The translations under genes were made by a program, and so were the position numbers. Under the pieces are notes generated by a model. That model was not told where the DNA came from. It saw only the letters and a list, made by a program, of their open reading frames with translations, and made no database searches. DNA of 13,439 nt from CALLQB01 sp036479275 (GTDB lineage Bacteria; Actinomycetota; Acidimicrobiia; Acidimicrobiales; SHLQ01): assembly GCA_965524675.1 (NCBI GenBank), contig CBERPN010000103.1, positions 1 through 13,439 of the forward strand, given 5' to 3'. Of this stretch, positions 12,783 to 13,439 are shown piece by piece (the first letter of the stretch is position 1; every line of letters starts with the position of its first letter).

Positions 12783-13439
12783 ATGCCATTCAATAACCGA
12801 ATTACCGAAATGTTGGGGGTCGAGATCCCGATCCTCCAGGCGCCGATGGGTTGGATCGCTCGATCTCAGCTTGCGTCTGCTGTGTCTGAGGCGGGCGGCA
12901 TGGGCATCATTGAAACCTCGTCGGGAGAACTCGACGAGGTAAAGGATGAGATTCGCAAGATGCGCGACCTCACCGACAAGCCCTTCGGGGTCAATATCGC
13001 GCAAGCGTTTGTGTGCGATCCTGGCATCGTCGACTTCGTTATCGACCAGGGCGTTCGGTTCGTGACGACATCGGCGGGTAACCCCGAGAAGTACACGGCG
13101 CAGCTCAAAGCTGCCGGACTCACCGTATTTCACGTCGTTCCCACCCTGCGGGGTGCTCGCAAGGCGGTCGATGCTGGTGTCGACGGCTTGGTGGTCGAGG
13201 GCGGCGAAGGGGGTGGGTTCAAGAACCCGGTTCCCGTATCGACGATGGTGTTGCTTCCGCTTGTCCGCTCGAAGGTCGATGTGCCGATCGTTGCGGCCGG
13301 CGGATTTGTCGACGGTCGCACGATGGCCGCAGGGTTTGCACTCGGTGCCGAGGCGATCCAGATGGGAACCCGCATGGTTTCCGCGCTCGAATCACCGGTC
13401 CACGAGAACTGGAAGAATGCCATCCTGGCTGCCAAAGAA
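12783..13439 (+). CDS. Nitronate monooxygenase / 2-nitropropane dioxygenase family flavoprotein, 3'-truncated by window end
   Basis: The frame is open from ATG 12783 to the last base (219 codons), so the C-terminus is missing. The N-terminus MPFNNRITEMLGVEIPILQAPMG, the strand KPFGVNIAQ (66-74) and the block PIVAAGGFVDGRTM followed by ALGAEAIQMGTRM are the FMN-binding TIM-barrel features of the NMO/2-NPD family, which also includes FabK-type enoyl reductases. In class I NMOs a loop reading about EAGGH supplies the catalytic His; here it reads GGEGGGFKNP (139-148), so the His is replaced by Phe. The enzyme therefore probably belongs to a subgroup with different chemistry, and nitronate oxidation should not be assumed. 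It is divergent from the flavodoxin-like gene. Cytoplasmic; no signal peptide. Confidence 0.93.
   Translation, partial: MPFNNRITEMLGVEIPILQAPMGWIARSQLASAVSEAGGMGIIETSSGELDEVKDEIRKMRDLTDKPFGVNIAQAFVCDPGIVDFVIDQGVRFVTTSAGNPEKYTAQLKAAGLTVFHVVPTLRGARKAVDAGVDGLVVEGGEGGGFKNPVPVSTMVLLPLVRSKVDVPIVAAGGFVDGRTMAAGFALGAEAIQMGTRMVSALESPVHENWKNAILAAKE

Overview
The window looks like chromosomal DNA of an actinobacterium, probably from the Acidimicrobiia or a related high-GC lineage. This is inferred from frequent GTG starts, gene stretches near 57-62% GC where I counted, an actinobacterial PAP2_3/AUR1-type membrane phosphatase, a mycobacterial LigB-type ATP-dependent DNA ligase and Asp/Val-rich proteins. 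No rRNA, tRNA, CRISPR array or insertion sequence could be recognised.

Region A (1-5493, all +) is a tight run of four genes: the C-terminal end of a Gfo/Idh/MocA oxidoreductase, a PAP2_3-type polytopic phosphatase/phosphotransferase (1-base stop/start overlap), a single-pass membrane protein with a Pro-rich extracytoplasmic arm (5-base gap), and, 82 bases on, a 1144-residue protein. That last protein joins a NERD nuclease-like domain, two degenerate protein-kinase domains, an unassigned region and a C-terminal helical domain resembling the N-terminal domain of IF-2. This is the least ordinary part of the window and could be a membrane-linked sensing or regulatory module.

Region B (5494-8546) starts with a 265-base non-coding gap. 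It then carries a convergent minus-strand pair whose genes share an ATGA overlap: a secreted metzincin-type metalloprotease with a complete HExxHxxGxxH site (8085-6925), then a lipoprotein of unknown family (6928-5759). The protease gene has stretches of clearly lower GC (26 of 60 bases at 7261-7320 and again at 7321-7380) than neighbours such as galK (37 of 60 at 10081-10140). Upstream of the pair lie an 18-bp tandem repeat, a TTGACA promoter candidate and about 300 bases of unassigned, hairpin-rich DNA. I read this as a probable accessory insertion encoding an exported protease and a surface partner.

Region C (8547-13439) is mostly metabolic and repair genes: a ketoacyl-ACP synthase III-like thiolase-fold enzyme with a long insertion, coupled by a GTGA overlap to a galactokinase (+); then, convergent, a two-gene minus-strand unit of a small flavodoxin-like protein and an ATP-dependent DNA ligase; and finally, divergent from the flavodoxin gene, a nitronate monooxygenase/2-nitropropane dioxygenase-family flavoprotein that runs off the right end.
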